Positions 1 to 7,265 of a DNA stretch of 19,176 nt are shown piece by piece. The notes beneath the pieces were generated by a model, which ran no database searches, was not told where the DNA came from, and was given only the letters and a program-made list of their open reading frames with translations. Origin of the DNA: JBDKTK01 sp039680225 (GTDB taxonomy: Bacteria; Desulfobacterota; Syntrophia; Syntrophales; UBA4778); the NCBI GenBank assembly GCA_039680225.1, contig JBDKTK010000068.1, forward strand, positions 1 through 19,176, given 5' to 3'. Each line of letters starts with the position of its first letter. Positions within the stretch are counted from its first letter, which is position 1. The position numbers were made by a program, and so were the translations under genes.

Positions 1-181
1 CGAGGTTCCCCAGGCGCTTTTCGCCGCCGCACAGGTCGAGCTGGAATATGTCGCCCAGGTTGTGGGCCGGGTCGAGGGAAACGATGAGGACGCGATATTT
101 ATCCGATAGCTGCTTTGCTGTTGCCGCCGCAATCGTTGACTTTCCGACCCCGCCTTTTCCGGTGTAAAAAAGGATCTTCAT
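1..181 (-). CDS. ArsA/Get3-family P-loop ATPase (N-terminal part, cut by window edge)
   Basis: Only the first 60 codons are present; the gene continues beyond the left edge. The N-terminus carries a deviant Walker A motif, GKGGVGKST at residues 8-16, with the signature lysine at 9. A switch-I-like DPAHNLGD follows at about 37-44. This pair is typical of the ArsA/Get3 (anion-transporting or tail-anchored-protein-targeting) ATPases, which act as dimers in the cytoplasm at the membrane face, rather than of MinD/ParA. The ATG overlaps the stop of the upstream 92-residue gene by one base (TGATG), so the two are translationally coupled. There is no arsenite-resistance context (no arsB, arsR or arsD in view). 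Its partners appear to be the small protein and CstA, so an arsenic role is not supported. The family is clear; the function is unknown. Confidence 0.85.
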   Translation of the reverse strand, partial: MKILFYTGKGGVGKSTIAAATAKQLSDKYRVLIVSLDPAHNLGDIFQLDLCGGEKRLGNL

Positions 182-459
182 CAGTCGCCCAGGGCGCCGA
201 AGAGTTCGGCAAGCATGTCGGTGGAGTTTTCGGCCCTGGTATTCATCACCCGGAGCTCTCTTTCCATGTACGGCAGAAGTTCAACCGAGAGAAAGGTGGG
301 CGGCGCTGCGAACCCTGCAAAAGAGCCGAGGAGCAGCAGGGTAAAGATATTTTCAAGTTCCTTCAGCTCAACGCAGGTGAGAGCCGCAAGGCTCTCACGC
401 TGCGATTGGCCGAAACCCCTGGCTAACTTGTTCAAAAATTCTAAAAGAGAAAAATTCAT
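181..459 (-). CDS. Small conserved-looking protein between cstA and the ArsA-type ATPase (92 aa)
   Basis: The product is 92 residues, acidic, with no signal peptide. It has a hydrophobic stretch ENIFTLLLLGSFAGFAAPP at about 36-54, followed by a LELLP-like segment (SVELLPYMEREL). It starts 6 nt after the cstA stop and ends overlapping the ATPase start by one base. No clear Shine-Dalgarno is visible, which suggests coupling to cstA translation. E. coli cstA and btsT are also followed by a short ORF (YbdD/YjiX), but this protein is longer and does not look like YbdD. From memory, the D/E-x-x-F-x-L-L ... P-P ... LELxP pattern resembles the actinobacterial 'cory-CC-star' small proteins, but their C-terminal cysteine pair is absent here. 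That resemblance is unverified. The tight packing makes it a real gene; its function is unknown. Confidence 0.7.
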   Translation of the reverse strand: MNFSLLEFLNKLARGFGQSQRESLAALTCVELKELENIFTLLLLGSFAGFAAPPTFLSVELLPYMERELRVMNTRAENSTDMLAELFGALGD

Positions 460-465
460 AAAAAT

Positions 466-2238
466 TTAAGCTGATTCCACCACTTTATCCGGCTCTATTT
501 TGGGCTCAGTGCCCTTCCTTCCCATTTTAAAAAAGTCGACAATGAACAGGGTATTGAGAATGAGCATGATGCCCATAATGATCTGGACCGTCCATCCCTG
601 CCCGGGGGCCTTGGCGATATTGGCGGGCATGACAACGACCATGAACCAGATGATAGCTGCAGTAACGGTAAACCACAGGAACCACGCGGGCACTGTAGCC
701 ATGATCGCGAATTTCGATTTCAGCTTCTTTGCCACAAATGCGGCTCCCGTCATCAGTGCTATCGAGGCGATCAGCTGGTTGGCCGCGCCGAACGCGGGCC
801 AGACAATCGTGAACTGCTTGCTCCAGGCCAGGTATGTACCTATCGCAGCCGGGACCAGTGAAGCTATCCACCTGTTGGTCAGGACTGAATAGAGGCCCGA
901 AGCCGTCTCTTTAACTGGGGCCAGCATTTCCACCAGGCAGTATCTCGCGATACGGTTCGTCGTATCGAGAGTCGTCAGGGCGAAAGCCGAAATCCAGAGT
1001 CCCGCTATGACCTTCACGATCTTAACCGGGATAAACGAGAGGAAGCTCGCTCCCACCATATCGGAGTAAGTCTGGATGACAAGATTTGCCTGGGAGAGTT
1101 TCAGGGCCTCAGATGTCTTGGTGAAGAGGGCCCCCCAGTTGTTCATGTCAAGGAGGAGGGGAGTATTGGCAGCAACCGCCGCGTTTTTCATAGCGGTGAA
1201 ACCAAATCCCGCAATACCGCAGACGACGATGGTCGAAAGGAAACCTTCCGTGAACATCGCGCCATATCCGATGAAGAGCCCGTCGCTCTCTTTGGATATC
1301 TGCTTGCTGGAAGTGCCGGAAGCGACCAGCGAGTGGAAGCCTGAAAGCGATCCGCAAGCCACGATAAGGGGAATTGCCGGCCAGAAAGGCGTCTCTTTCC
1401 CGCCAATCAGGACGGGAGAGAAAACCGTATATGTCGGAATCTCGATGCCCCTGAAAGTGACGACCGCGGCGATGAAGCCGATGGCTATCCCGAAATAGAG
1501 GAGCCATGAATTCAGGTAGTCCCGGGGCTGGAGCAGGATATTAACCGGAATGGCGGCTGCAATGATGATATACGCAAAAAGCACGACAAGCCACACCTCA
1601 AAGCCGGCGGGGACTGGAGTCTTTGTCCCCAGCCAGATCCCGGCGCCAAGCATTGCAATGCCGATTATAGTGGCTACCGGCAGGTTCATTTTGACCCGGT
1701 AAATCAGCACGCCCAGAATGATTGCCGCAATAGTGACGTAAATGGAAGCACCCGCGATTTCCGGCGTCTTCGCAAACATGCTCGAAATAACTGTGCTGAA
1801 TGCGGCAACAACCAGGACCAGCAGGAAGAAAACGATCCAGTAAAAAGCAGTTCCCGTGCGCTTCGAGATCAGGTCTGACGCAACGAACTGGACGGATTTT
1901 CCGTCATAACGCATTGACGCCATCAGCGCCAGGTAGTCGTGGATGGCGCCAATAAAGACGTTGCCCAGCCACACCCAGAGAAGAGCGGGCAGCCAGCCCC
2001 AGCACATTGCCATGGCCGGGCCGATGATCGGCCCCGCGCCTGCTATGGACGAGAAATGGTGGCCGAAAAGGACCATTCTATGGGCAGGTACATAATCAAT
2101 TCCGTCGTAAAGGCGCTTGGACGGAGCTTCAATGGTGTCCGATGCCTTCACGACGTCCCGCTCTATCTTCTTGCCGTAAGTAAAATACAGTATCAGGTAG
2201 AGCAGGATGCCGATAACGGCGACGATGGTAATTGACAT
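466..2238 (-). CDS. cstA: Carbon starvation protein A (CstA-family transporter)
   Basis: This 590-residue polytopic inner-membrane protein is rich in long hydrophobic segments from residue 2 to about 570. It has the CstA signature GHHFSSIAGAGPIIGPA at about 59-75, a second conserved stretch (GSLSGFHSLVASGTSSKQ) near 297-313, and LDTTNRIARY near 425. E. coli CstA (about 700 residues) and its paralogue BtsT import peptides or pyruvate; this copy belongs to the shorter class. The ATG is preceded by a strong AAAGGAGG seven bases upstream. The nitroreductase gene lies 66 nt upstream with a terminator-like hairpin between. Downstream, the 92-residue gene begins 6 nt after the stop. With a pyruvate-type oxidoreductase and Acs nearby, pyruvate uptake is a reasonable but unproven role. 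Confidence 0.92.
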   Translation of the reverse strand: MSITIVAVIGILLYLILYFTYGKKIERDVVKASDTIEAPSKRLYDGIDYVPAHRMVLFGHHFSSIAGAGPIIGPAMAMCWGWLPALLWVWLGNVFIGAIHDYLALMASMRYDGKSVQFVASDLISKRTGTAFYWIVFFLLVLVVAAFSTVISSMFAKTPEIAGASIYVTIAAIILGVLIYRVKMNLPVATIIGIAMLGAGIWLGTKTPVPAGFEVWLVVLFAYIIIAAAIPVNILLQPRDYLNSWLLYFGIAIGFIAAVVTFRGIEIPTYTVFSPVLIGGKETPFWPAIPLIVACGSLSGFHSLVASGTSSKQISKESDGLFIGYGAMFTEGFLSTIVVCGIAGFGFTAMKNAAVAANTPLLLDMNNWGALFTKTSEALKLSQANLVIQTYSDMVGASFLSFIPVKIVKVIAGLWISAFALTTLDTTNRIARYCLVEMLAPVKETASGLYSVLTNRWIASLVPAAIGTYLAWSKQFTIVWPAFGAANQLIASIALMTGAAFVAKKLKSKFAIMATVPAWFLWFTVTAAIIWFMVVVMPANIAKAPGQGWTVQIIMGIMLILNTLFIVDFFKMGRKGTEPKIEPDKVVESA

Positions 2239-2278
2239 ATTTATGCCTCCTTTCCTAAATAAAAAAACACAGTGATTT

Positions 2279-2314
2279 AAAAAGACTGTCCCGGTCCAGC
2301 CGAATCAGGACAGT
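2279..2314 (-). terminator. Probable rho-independent terminator or attenuator between the nitroreductase gene and cstA
   Basis: On the minus strand, arms ACTGTCC (2308-2314) and GGACAGT (2285-2291) pair perfectly around a 16-nt loop that contains a small inner CGG/CCG helix. They are followed by C and five T (2283-2279). The hairpin overlaps the nitroreductase stop codon. The seven-pair stem and short T run make it moderate, so some read-through into cstA is likely. I see no convincing separate cstA promoter in the 66-nt gap. Confidence 0.5.
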
Positions 2315-2874
2315 ATTACATCCTTCAATAAGCGCTTCGGCACATGGTGTTTCTGTTCCTTGTCGCGCCAGTACTTGACGTCGCCGTCGGCGCCCATGTC
2401 TTCCAGGATCACGGTCTCCTTGGGTTTTCCCAAAGCGATTACAATCAGTATTTCGAACCGGACGGGGATTTTCAGCAGCTCGCGAAGCTTCTCTCTCTGC
2501 ACCGAAACGATCATGCAGCCCCCCAGGCCCTGTTCCACCGCACCGAGCAGGATAGTCTGGGCGGCTATCCCGTTATCAAAATTGTACGAATTGGCGATAT
2601 CTGTATCCCCCAGCATTATGACGTAGGCCGAGGGGCGCTCGCCTTCCTCAGGCCCGGGCCAATCTTTTAAATACCCGGCCCATGCCAGCGTGGAAAATAT
2701 CTTGGCGTTGGTTGATTGATCAGATGAGAGAATGTACTTGAGCGGCTGTTTGTTCCCGGCGGACCCGGTTAGCCTTGCGAGATTTACGAGTTCCCGGAGG
2801 ACCTCGCGACTGACGGCTGAATCCTGGTAAAAGCGGCGATAACTTCTGTTCTTTAAAACCAGATCACGAATCAT
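2305..2874 (-). CDS. Nitroreductase-family FMN oxidoreductase
   Basis: The product is 189 residues, a normal length for a short nitroreductase-fold protein. The N-terminal NRSYRRF (9-15) is the typical FMN-phosphate-contacting arginine cluster. SAGNKQPLKY (38-47) corresponds to the usual S-x-x-N-x-Q-P segment. Near 111-127 is an A-x-E-x-G-L-G-G-C pattern (VEQGLGGCMI), the FMN-binding loop. The C-terminus (YWRDKEQKHHVPKR) is that of the stand-alone NADH-dependent nitroreductases of anaerobes. Such dimeric flavoenzymes reduce nitro, quinone or enone compounds, and the substrate cannot be told from sequence. The ATG is preceded by a GGGGGGT run. The gene lies upstream of cstA on the same strand, separated by a terminator-like hairpin. 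Confidence 0.82.
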   Translation of the reverse strand: MIRDLVLKNRSYRRFYQDSAVSREVLRELVNLARLTGSAGNKQPLKYILSSDQSTNAKIFSTLAWAGYLKDWPGPEEGERPSAYVIMLGDTDIANSYNFDNGIAAQTILLGAVEQGLGGCMIVSVQREKLRELLKIPVRFEILIVIALGKPKETVILEDMGADGDVKYWRDKEQKHHVPKRLLKDVILS

Positions 2875-2961
2875 GTTACCCCCCCGGTCAGTGTTTTAAA
2901 GTTTATACCAGAGTGAGATAGTATCGTTACATACAAATTTAAGTTGGGGAAAGAACGTGCT

Positions 2962-2973
2962 ATTTCGCGAAAT
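2962..2973. promoter_or_regulatory. Perfect 12-bp palindrome (candidate operator) in the divergent spacer
   Basis: ATTTCGCGAAAT is a perfect palindrome in the 255-nt spacer between the divergent nitroreductase and XRE-cupin genes. It lies 88 nt upstream of the nitroreductase start and about 70 nt upstream of the candidate promoter for the XRE-cupin gene. A regulator acting on either side, including the XRE-cupin product itself, could bind here. The evidence is position and symmetry only. Confidence 0.3.
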
Positions 2974-3032
2974 GTATTCCTTTCGGAACTTCTTGTCAAT
3001 AATTAAATTGCCGTAATCATACACTTTTTTTC

Positions 3033-3061
3033 TTTACATCTTAGAATGTCTGAAATATTAT
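3033..3061 (+). promoter_or_regulatory. Candidate sigma-70 promoter of the XRE-cupin/oxidoreductase operon
   Basis: TTTACA (3033-3038) and TATTAT (3056-3061) are separated by exactly 17 nt, each matching five of six consensus bases. The predicted transcript would start near 3068, leaving a leader of about 60 nt before the ATG at 3130. The region around it is AT-rich compared with the coding sequence. No competing better match was seen in this spacer. Confidence 0.55.
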
Positions 3062-3129
3062 CAGCAGGCTTCCAAATGAATGTAGTTCTCTGATGCAGTT
3101 CTCTTTTAATATTTCTTGGCGGTGAAAAT

Positions 3130-3726
3130 ATGGCAGCAAAAAACAGCGATTCAAGTGAAGGTATCGGGATCGGTACGGCAGTCAAAGCGCTGCGGGCAAA
3201 AAACCATCTGACTCTCGATGACCTGGCGGCAAAAACAGGCCTTTCCAAGGCCCTTTTGGCAGAAATCGAGGACGGCGAAACAATTCCGCCTGTGGCAACC
3301 CTGCTGAAGCTGGCAAATGCCCTCAATGTTGGAATGGCAGCCTTTTTTGAGACGGGGACAGGTGTTGAAGCGGTATCCGTGACGCGCAAAGGCGAGCGGG
3401 CCAGGATAAAACGCCGCCCGCACCATCACGAGGGCGAAGTCGATTACGTCTACGAATCCCTGGAAACCAAAAAGCCGGGCAAGCACATGGAGCCTTTCCT
3501 GGTGGAATTCATGCCCATGGAAACGGCCGACATGGTCTTTACGAGCCACGAGGGCGAGGAGTTCCTGTACCTGCTTGAAGGGAAGCTGGAGTTCCGCAGC
3601 GATGAGCGTGTGGAAGTCCTCCAGCCCGGAGATTCGATTTATTTCGAATCGGAGCGCAACCACAGCTTCCGGTCGCTCGGCGTCAAACCTTCGAAAGCGC
3701 TTGTTGTAGTCTGGGCAAAAAAATAA
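3130..3726 (+). CDS. XRE-family transcriptional regulator with C-terminal cupin domain
   Basis: This 198-residue cytoplasmic regulator has two domains. Residues about 15-70 form an XRE/Cro-type helix-turn-helix (LTLDDLAAKTGLSKALLAEIEDG ... PPVATLLKLANAL). Residues about 115-195 form a single cupin barrel (HEGEEFLYLLEGKLEF and LQPGDSIYFESERNHSF), which in this family senses a small ligand. A basic, histidine-rich linker (RIKRRPHHHEGE) lies between them. The start is supported by GGCGGTGA a few bases upstream. It is the first gene of the plus-strand run, 52 nt ahead of the 2-oxoacid oxidoreductase genes. XRE-cupin regulators of this type often adjoin 2-oxoacid oxidoreductase or acyl-CoA ligase genes in anaerobes. 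Local control of the following operon is therefore likely, but the ligand is unknown. Confidence 0.9.
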   Translation: MAAKNSDSSEGIGIGTAVKALRAKNHLTLDDLAAKTGLSKALLAEIEDGETIPPVATLLKLANALNVGMAAFFETGTGVEAVSVTRKGERARIKRRPHHHEGEVDYVYESLETKKPGKHMEPFLVEFMPMETADMVFTSHEGEEFLYLLEGKLEFRSDERVEVLQPGDSIYFESERNHSFRSLGVKPSKALVVVWAKK

Positions 3727-3778
3727 AACTCGGTCTGATTCTTGCTGCAGCAGGATCGAAAGACCGGAGAGAACAGAA

Positions 3779-4348
3779 ATGCTGGAAATAAGATTTCACG
3801 GCCGCGGCGGCCAGGGTACGGTCATGGCGACAATTATGCTGGCCAAAGCCTTTTTCCAGGCCGGGTTCCAGGTCCAGACCTTCCCCTTCTTCGGGGTCGA
3901 GCGCCGCGGCGCTCCGGTCGAGGCTTATGTCCGCGTTGACAGCGAAAAAATTCTCCTGCGGACTAATGTCAGCACGCCGGACCACGTGGTTGTCCAGGAC
4001 CCGACACTCCTGGCCAACATCGACGTGACGAAAGGGCTCAAGCCCGGGGGCTGGATCCTGCTCAACTCTTCTTCTGTCCCGGACAGCCTCATGCGCCGCA
4101 ACGAATTCAGGCTGGCGTATGTCGATGCGAGCCGCATCGCCCTGAAGCATAAGCTCGGGACGCGCACCCACCCCATCGCCAATACCCCCGTTATCGGGGC
4201 TTTTGCCAGGGTCCTGGAAATGCCGCCGCTGGAGGCCATAGTCTCGGCCATCAGGGAGGATGTGCCGGGCAGGATTGAGGACAATATCCGCGCCGCCGAA
4301 GAGGCATACCGGGAAGTGCGGATTGTTGACAAGGAAGATTTGAAATGA
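3779..4348 (+). CDS. 2-oxoacid:acceptor oxidoreductase, gamma subunit (PorG/PadE-like)
   Basis: The product is 189 residues, the normal size for a separate gamma subunit. It opens with IRFHGRGGQGTVMA (GRGGQG at 8-13) and continues with FPFFGVERRGAPVEAYVR (about 35-52), both hallmarks of the POR gamma domain that helps bind coenzyme A. With the alpha and beta subunits downstream it would form the enzyme that oxidatively decarboxylates a 2-oxoacid to an acyl-CoA. The GGAGAGA before the ATG acts as ribosome-binding site. The stop overlaps the next start (ATGA), so expression is coupled. The family does not define the substrate: pyruvate, branched 2-oxoacids and phenylglyoxylate are all handled by close relatives. 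Confidence 0.9.
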   Translation: MLEIRFHGRGGQGTVMATIMLAKAFFQAGFQVQTFPFFGVERRGAPVEAYVRVDSEKILLRTNVSTPDHVVVQDPTLLANIDVTKGLKPGGWILLNSSSVPDSLMRRNEFRLAYVDASRIALKHKLGTRTHPIANTPVIGAFARVLEMPPLEAIVSAIREDVPGRIEDNIRAAEEAYREVRIVDKEDLK

Positions 4349-6108
4349 GCAAGCCTGAGCAGTTTCCCTTATATATGCCCCGTTCATGTTTTTCCACGGA
4401 GCCGAACAAGACGGGTTCCTGGCGCTTCCTGCGCCCCCGCTACGACGAGAAGACCTCTCCCTGCAGCGCATCGTGCCCCGCCGGCGAAGACATAGCCAGG
4501 ATACAGATGCTGACCACCCAGGGCCTTTTCAAGGAGGCCTGGGAAGCGATCCTCCTCGAAAACCCCATGCCGGGTGTGTGCGGGCGCGTCTGCTTCCACC
4601 CCTGCGAGGCGGCCTGCAACCGGAGGGAGTTCGATTCGGGCATCGCCATTCACACCGTAGAGAGATTCCTGTCCGATACGGCCGCTCGTTATGACCTGAA
4701 ACCGTCCGCATACGCAGTTGCAGCGCGCAAAGAAAGAATCGCCATAATCGGTGCGGGCCCGGCGGGGCTCTCCGCCGCCTGGTTCCTTAACCGTCTCGGT
4801 TATTCATGCGATATCTTCGAGGCGGCGGACGAGCCCGGAGGTTTGCTCCGGTGGGGGATTCCCCAATACAGGCTGCCGCTTGCCGTCCTGAACAGCGAGA
4901 TATCCCGCATTGCCGGAGCCGGTGTTACAGGGACAAGGATCATCACGGGAAACACGGCTGATGCCGGTTTCCTGAAAGACGCCAGGGGGAAATACGATGC
5001 CGTATTCGCCGGGACCGGTTACGGCCGGTCTTCGGACCTGAAGATCCCGGGCGAAGGCCTGGCGGGGGTGGAAGACGGGCTGAAATTCCTGGAAAGAATC
5101 CGCAGGGGGGAAACCCCTCCGTGCGACGGAGTATCGGCCGTGATCGGGGGCGGCAATACCGCCATCGATGTTGCCCGGAGCATCCGCCGCCTCGGCGGGA
5201 ACGCCGTGATCCTGTACCGGCGCAGGAGACAGGACATGCCGGCATTCGGCGCGGAAATCGAAATGGCCCTCGAAGAGGGGATTGAGATCAGGGAACTTCT
5301 GGCCCCCGCGGAGGTTGCGCAGTCGGGCGGTGAATTGGAATTGACCATGCGGCAAATGAAGGTTGCCGGTGAGGATGGGAGAAGAGCAAAGGTCGAGCCG
5401 GACGGCGGAAAGACGATGACATTCCGGGCCCGGAGGATGTTCAAGGCGACCGGCGCCGAACCCGCTGAGGAATGGGTCAATCCGCCCGGGAAAGGGCCCG
5501 GAAAAGGGAAGGGCGTCCTGGCCCTTCACAATTGCGTTTTGGTATCGAACAAGGGCGGGCCGGCCGTGGTATTCGGGGGCGACCTGGCGAACGGCACCAA
5601 GAGCGTTACCCATGCGATAGCTTCCGGGAAGGCCGGAGCGATGGCGCTCGACACGCTTTTCCGGGACGGGTTCAAGGCGGTGCGCCGCAGGCTCAAAGAC
5701 TGCGAGGTCGGCGACGGGCCGGCGCTTTCCATGGAGATCTACCTGGGCGGCAACCGCAGATCAAGGAGCCGCCATATCGTGGGCTACGGCGAAATAAACA
5801 CCGACTATTTCCGGTTTGCCCCGGGACTGGCGCAGCCCCGTCTCCCCAAAAGCGAGCGCGTCCGGTCCTTTGAGGAAATAGACCATAAAATAGCCGCGAA
5901 CCTGGCGATGCGGGAATCAGAGCGCTGCTTCAATTGCGGCATCTGCAACGGGTGCGACAACTGCTACCTTTTCTGCCCCGATATGTCCGTCGTTCGCGAT
6001 GGTGAAACAAATATGCGCCACATTAATTACGATTACTGCAAGGGTTGCGGCCTGTGCGTCGTCGAATGCCCGCGCAATGCCATGGTGCTCGAGGAGGAGA
6101 AGGGATGA
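4345..6108 (+). CDS. GltD-like FAD/NAD(P) oxidoreductase fused to a 2[4Fe-4S] ferredoxin domain
   Basis: The product is 587 residues. An N-terminal Fe-S domain (Cys 40, 44, 79, 83, 87, 91; CGRVCFHPCEAAC) matches the glutamate synthase small subunit and NfnB family. It is followed by an FAD Rossmann motif GAGPAG (136-141) and a second nucleotide-binding motif GGGNTAID (268-275) ending in a basic YRRRR that would suit NADP(H). The C-terminus is a bacterial ferredoxin with Cys 528/531/534/537/540/544 and 565/568/571/575. In the Azoarcus phenylglyoxylate:NAD oxidoreductase the GltD-like (PadH) and ferredoxin (PadF) subunits are separate; here one polypeptide appears to do both jobs. It should carry electrons from the TPP subunits to NAD(P) via FAD. 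It overlaps both neighbours by 4 nt. Confidence 0.9.
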   Translation: MSKPEQFPLYMPRSCFSTEPNKTGSWRFLRPRYDEKTSPCSASCPAGEDIARIQMLTTQGLFKEAWEAILLENPMPGVCGRVCFHPCEAACNRREFDSGIAIHTVERFLSDTAARYDLKPSAYAVAARKERIAIIGAGPAGLSAAWFLNRLGYSCDIFEAADEPGGLLRWGIPQYRLPLAVLNSEISRIAGAGVTGTRIITGNTADAGFLKDARGKYDAVFAGTGYGRSSDLKIPGEGLAGVEDGLKFLERIRRGETPPCDGVSAVIGGGNTAIDVARSIRRLGGNAVILYRRRRQDMPAFGAEIEMALEEGIEIRELLAPAEVAQSGGELELTMRQMKVAGEDGRRAKVEPDGGKTMTFRARRMFKATGAEPAEEWVNPPGKGPGKGKGVLALHNCVLVSNKGGPAVVFGGDLANGTKSVTHAIASGKAGAMALDTLFRDGFKAVRRRLKDCEVGDGPALSMEIYLGGNRRSRSRHIVGYGEINTDYFRFAPGLAQPRLPKSERVRSFEEIDHKIAANLAMRESERCFNCGICNGCDNCYLFCPDMSVVRDGETNMRHINYDYCKGCGLCVVECPRNAMVLEEEKG

Positions 6109-7265
6109 AGCGGGTACTCGAAGGCTCTCATGCCGTCGCCGAAGCCGTGAGGCTCGCGAGGGTAAAGGTGATCAGCGCTTACCCGATCACCCCCCAGACC
6201 CACATCGTGGAGATCCTCTCGGATTACTGCTCAGGCGGGAAAATGGATGCGAAGTTCCTCCGCGTGGAAAGCGAGCACTCCGCGCTGGCCTCCCTCATCG
6301 GGTCCCAGAGCGCGGGTGTCAGGAGCTTCACCGCAACTTCATCCCAGGGTCTGGCCCTCATGCACGAGCTGCTGCACTGGACTTCCGGCGCCCGCCTGCC
6401 CATTGTGATGGCGGAGGTAAACCGCGCCCTGGCCCCCGGCTGGAACATCTGGACCGATCAGACCGACAGCCTCGCCCAGCGGGACACCGGCTGGATCCAA
6501 TTCTATTGCGAGGACAGCCAGGAGGTCGTCGACACTACCATCCTGGCATATAAACTCGCGGAAGATGTGAACCTGCCGGTCATGGTCGTCCTCGACGCCT
6601 TTTTCCTTTCCCACACTTATGAGCCAGTGGACGTCCCCGACCAGGAACAGGTTGACAAGTTCCTTCCCGCATACGAGCCGAAATTCCAGCTCGACATAGA
6701 AAACCCCTGCGGGTACAGCCCCCTGGTCACGCCGGCGTTCTACATGGAGATGCGCCACGACATGGCAAAGGCGATGGATGCGGCGCTTTCGAAGTTCGTG
6801 CAGATGGATGAAGATTACGGCAGGGCCTTCGGACGCAAATACGGGGCCGTGGAGGCAATCGAGTGCGACGATGCGGATATAATATTTGTCACCTCCGGGA
6901 CAGTCACCAGCACGTGCCGGCTGGTCCTCAGGAAGCTGCGCGAGAAAGGGGAAAAAGCGGGCATCCTGAAAATGAAGCTCTTCCGGCCGTTCCCGACCGA
7001 ACTCGTGCGCGGCAAGCTCGGGAAGGCAAAGAAAATAGCCGTGATCGACAGGAATTTCTCTTTCGGGGCATCGGGCATCTTTGCCCAGGAGGTCAGGGCC
7101 GCCCTCTGCAATATGCCGCAGCGCCCGTTGGTTTACGGGTATGTGACCGGCATCGGCGGCAGGGACGTCACTCCCGAAATGCTGGAAGACATTTACTGGA
7201 AAACGAAAAACAGCGCCGGCCCTGAAAATGAAAGCATCTGGATCGGGCTGCAAGAGGTACAATAA
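6105..7265 (+). CDS. 2-oxoacid:acceptor oxidoreductase, alpha subunit (PorA-like)
   Basis: The product is 386 residues. It begins at the ATG overlapping the previous stop (ATGA), preceded by GAGGAGGAGAAGGG. An in-frame ATG 60 nt upstream lies inside the ferredoxin domain and gives a non-homologous extension, so it was not used. YPITPQ (26-31) and ESEHSALASLIGSQSAG (about 55-71) are the conserved pyrimidine-binding core. NRALAPGWNIWTDQTDSLAQRDTGW (about 106-130) is the classic POR alpha stretch. C-terminal domain II (LFRPFPTELV, RNFSFGASG) is also present. It pairs with the beta subunit just downstream to bind TPP and the 2-oxoacid. The length and motif order are those of the pyruvate/ketoisovalerate class with separate subunits. 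Confidence 0.92.
   Translation: MKRVLEGSHAVAEAVRLARVKVISAYPITPQTHIVEILSDYCSGGKMDAKFLRVESEHSALASLIGSQSAGVRSFTATSSQGLALMHELLHWTSGARLPIVMAEVNRALAPGWNIWTDQTDSLAQRDTGWIQFYCEDSQEVVDTTILAYKLAEDVNLPVMVVLDAFFLSHTYEPVDVPDQEQVDKFLPAYEPKFQLDIENPCGYSPLVTPAFYMEMRHDMAKAMDAALSKFVQMDEDYGRAFGRKYGAVEAIECDDADIIFVTSGTVTSTCRLVLRKLREKGEKAGILKMKLFRPFPTELVRGKLGKAKKIAVIDRNFSFGASGIFAQEVRAALCNMPQRPLVYGYVTGIGGRDVTPEMLEDIYWKTKNSAGPENESIWIGLQEVQ

Noticed and set aside
115..469. Overlapping plus-strand open frames opposite the small protein and ATPase genes
   Set aside because: They lie antisense to a tightly packed gene set, and none has a ribosome-binding site or recognisable sequence.
2946..2961. GG-N10-GC spacing suggesting a sigma-54 promoter before the XRE-cupin gene
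   Set aside because: The -24 half (GGGAAA) does not match GGCAC, and a much better sigma-70 match lies downstream at 3033-3061.
3683..4471. A 262-codon minus-strand frame opposite the gamma subunit gene
   Set aside because: It covers the ends of three real plus-strand genes; low-complexity shadow translation with no family likeness.
4804..5613. A 269-codon minus-strand frame opposite the GltD-ferredoxin gene
   Set aside because: The opposite strand encodes intact FAD and NAD(P) motifs; this frame is a by-product of high third-position GC.
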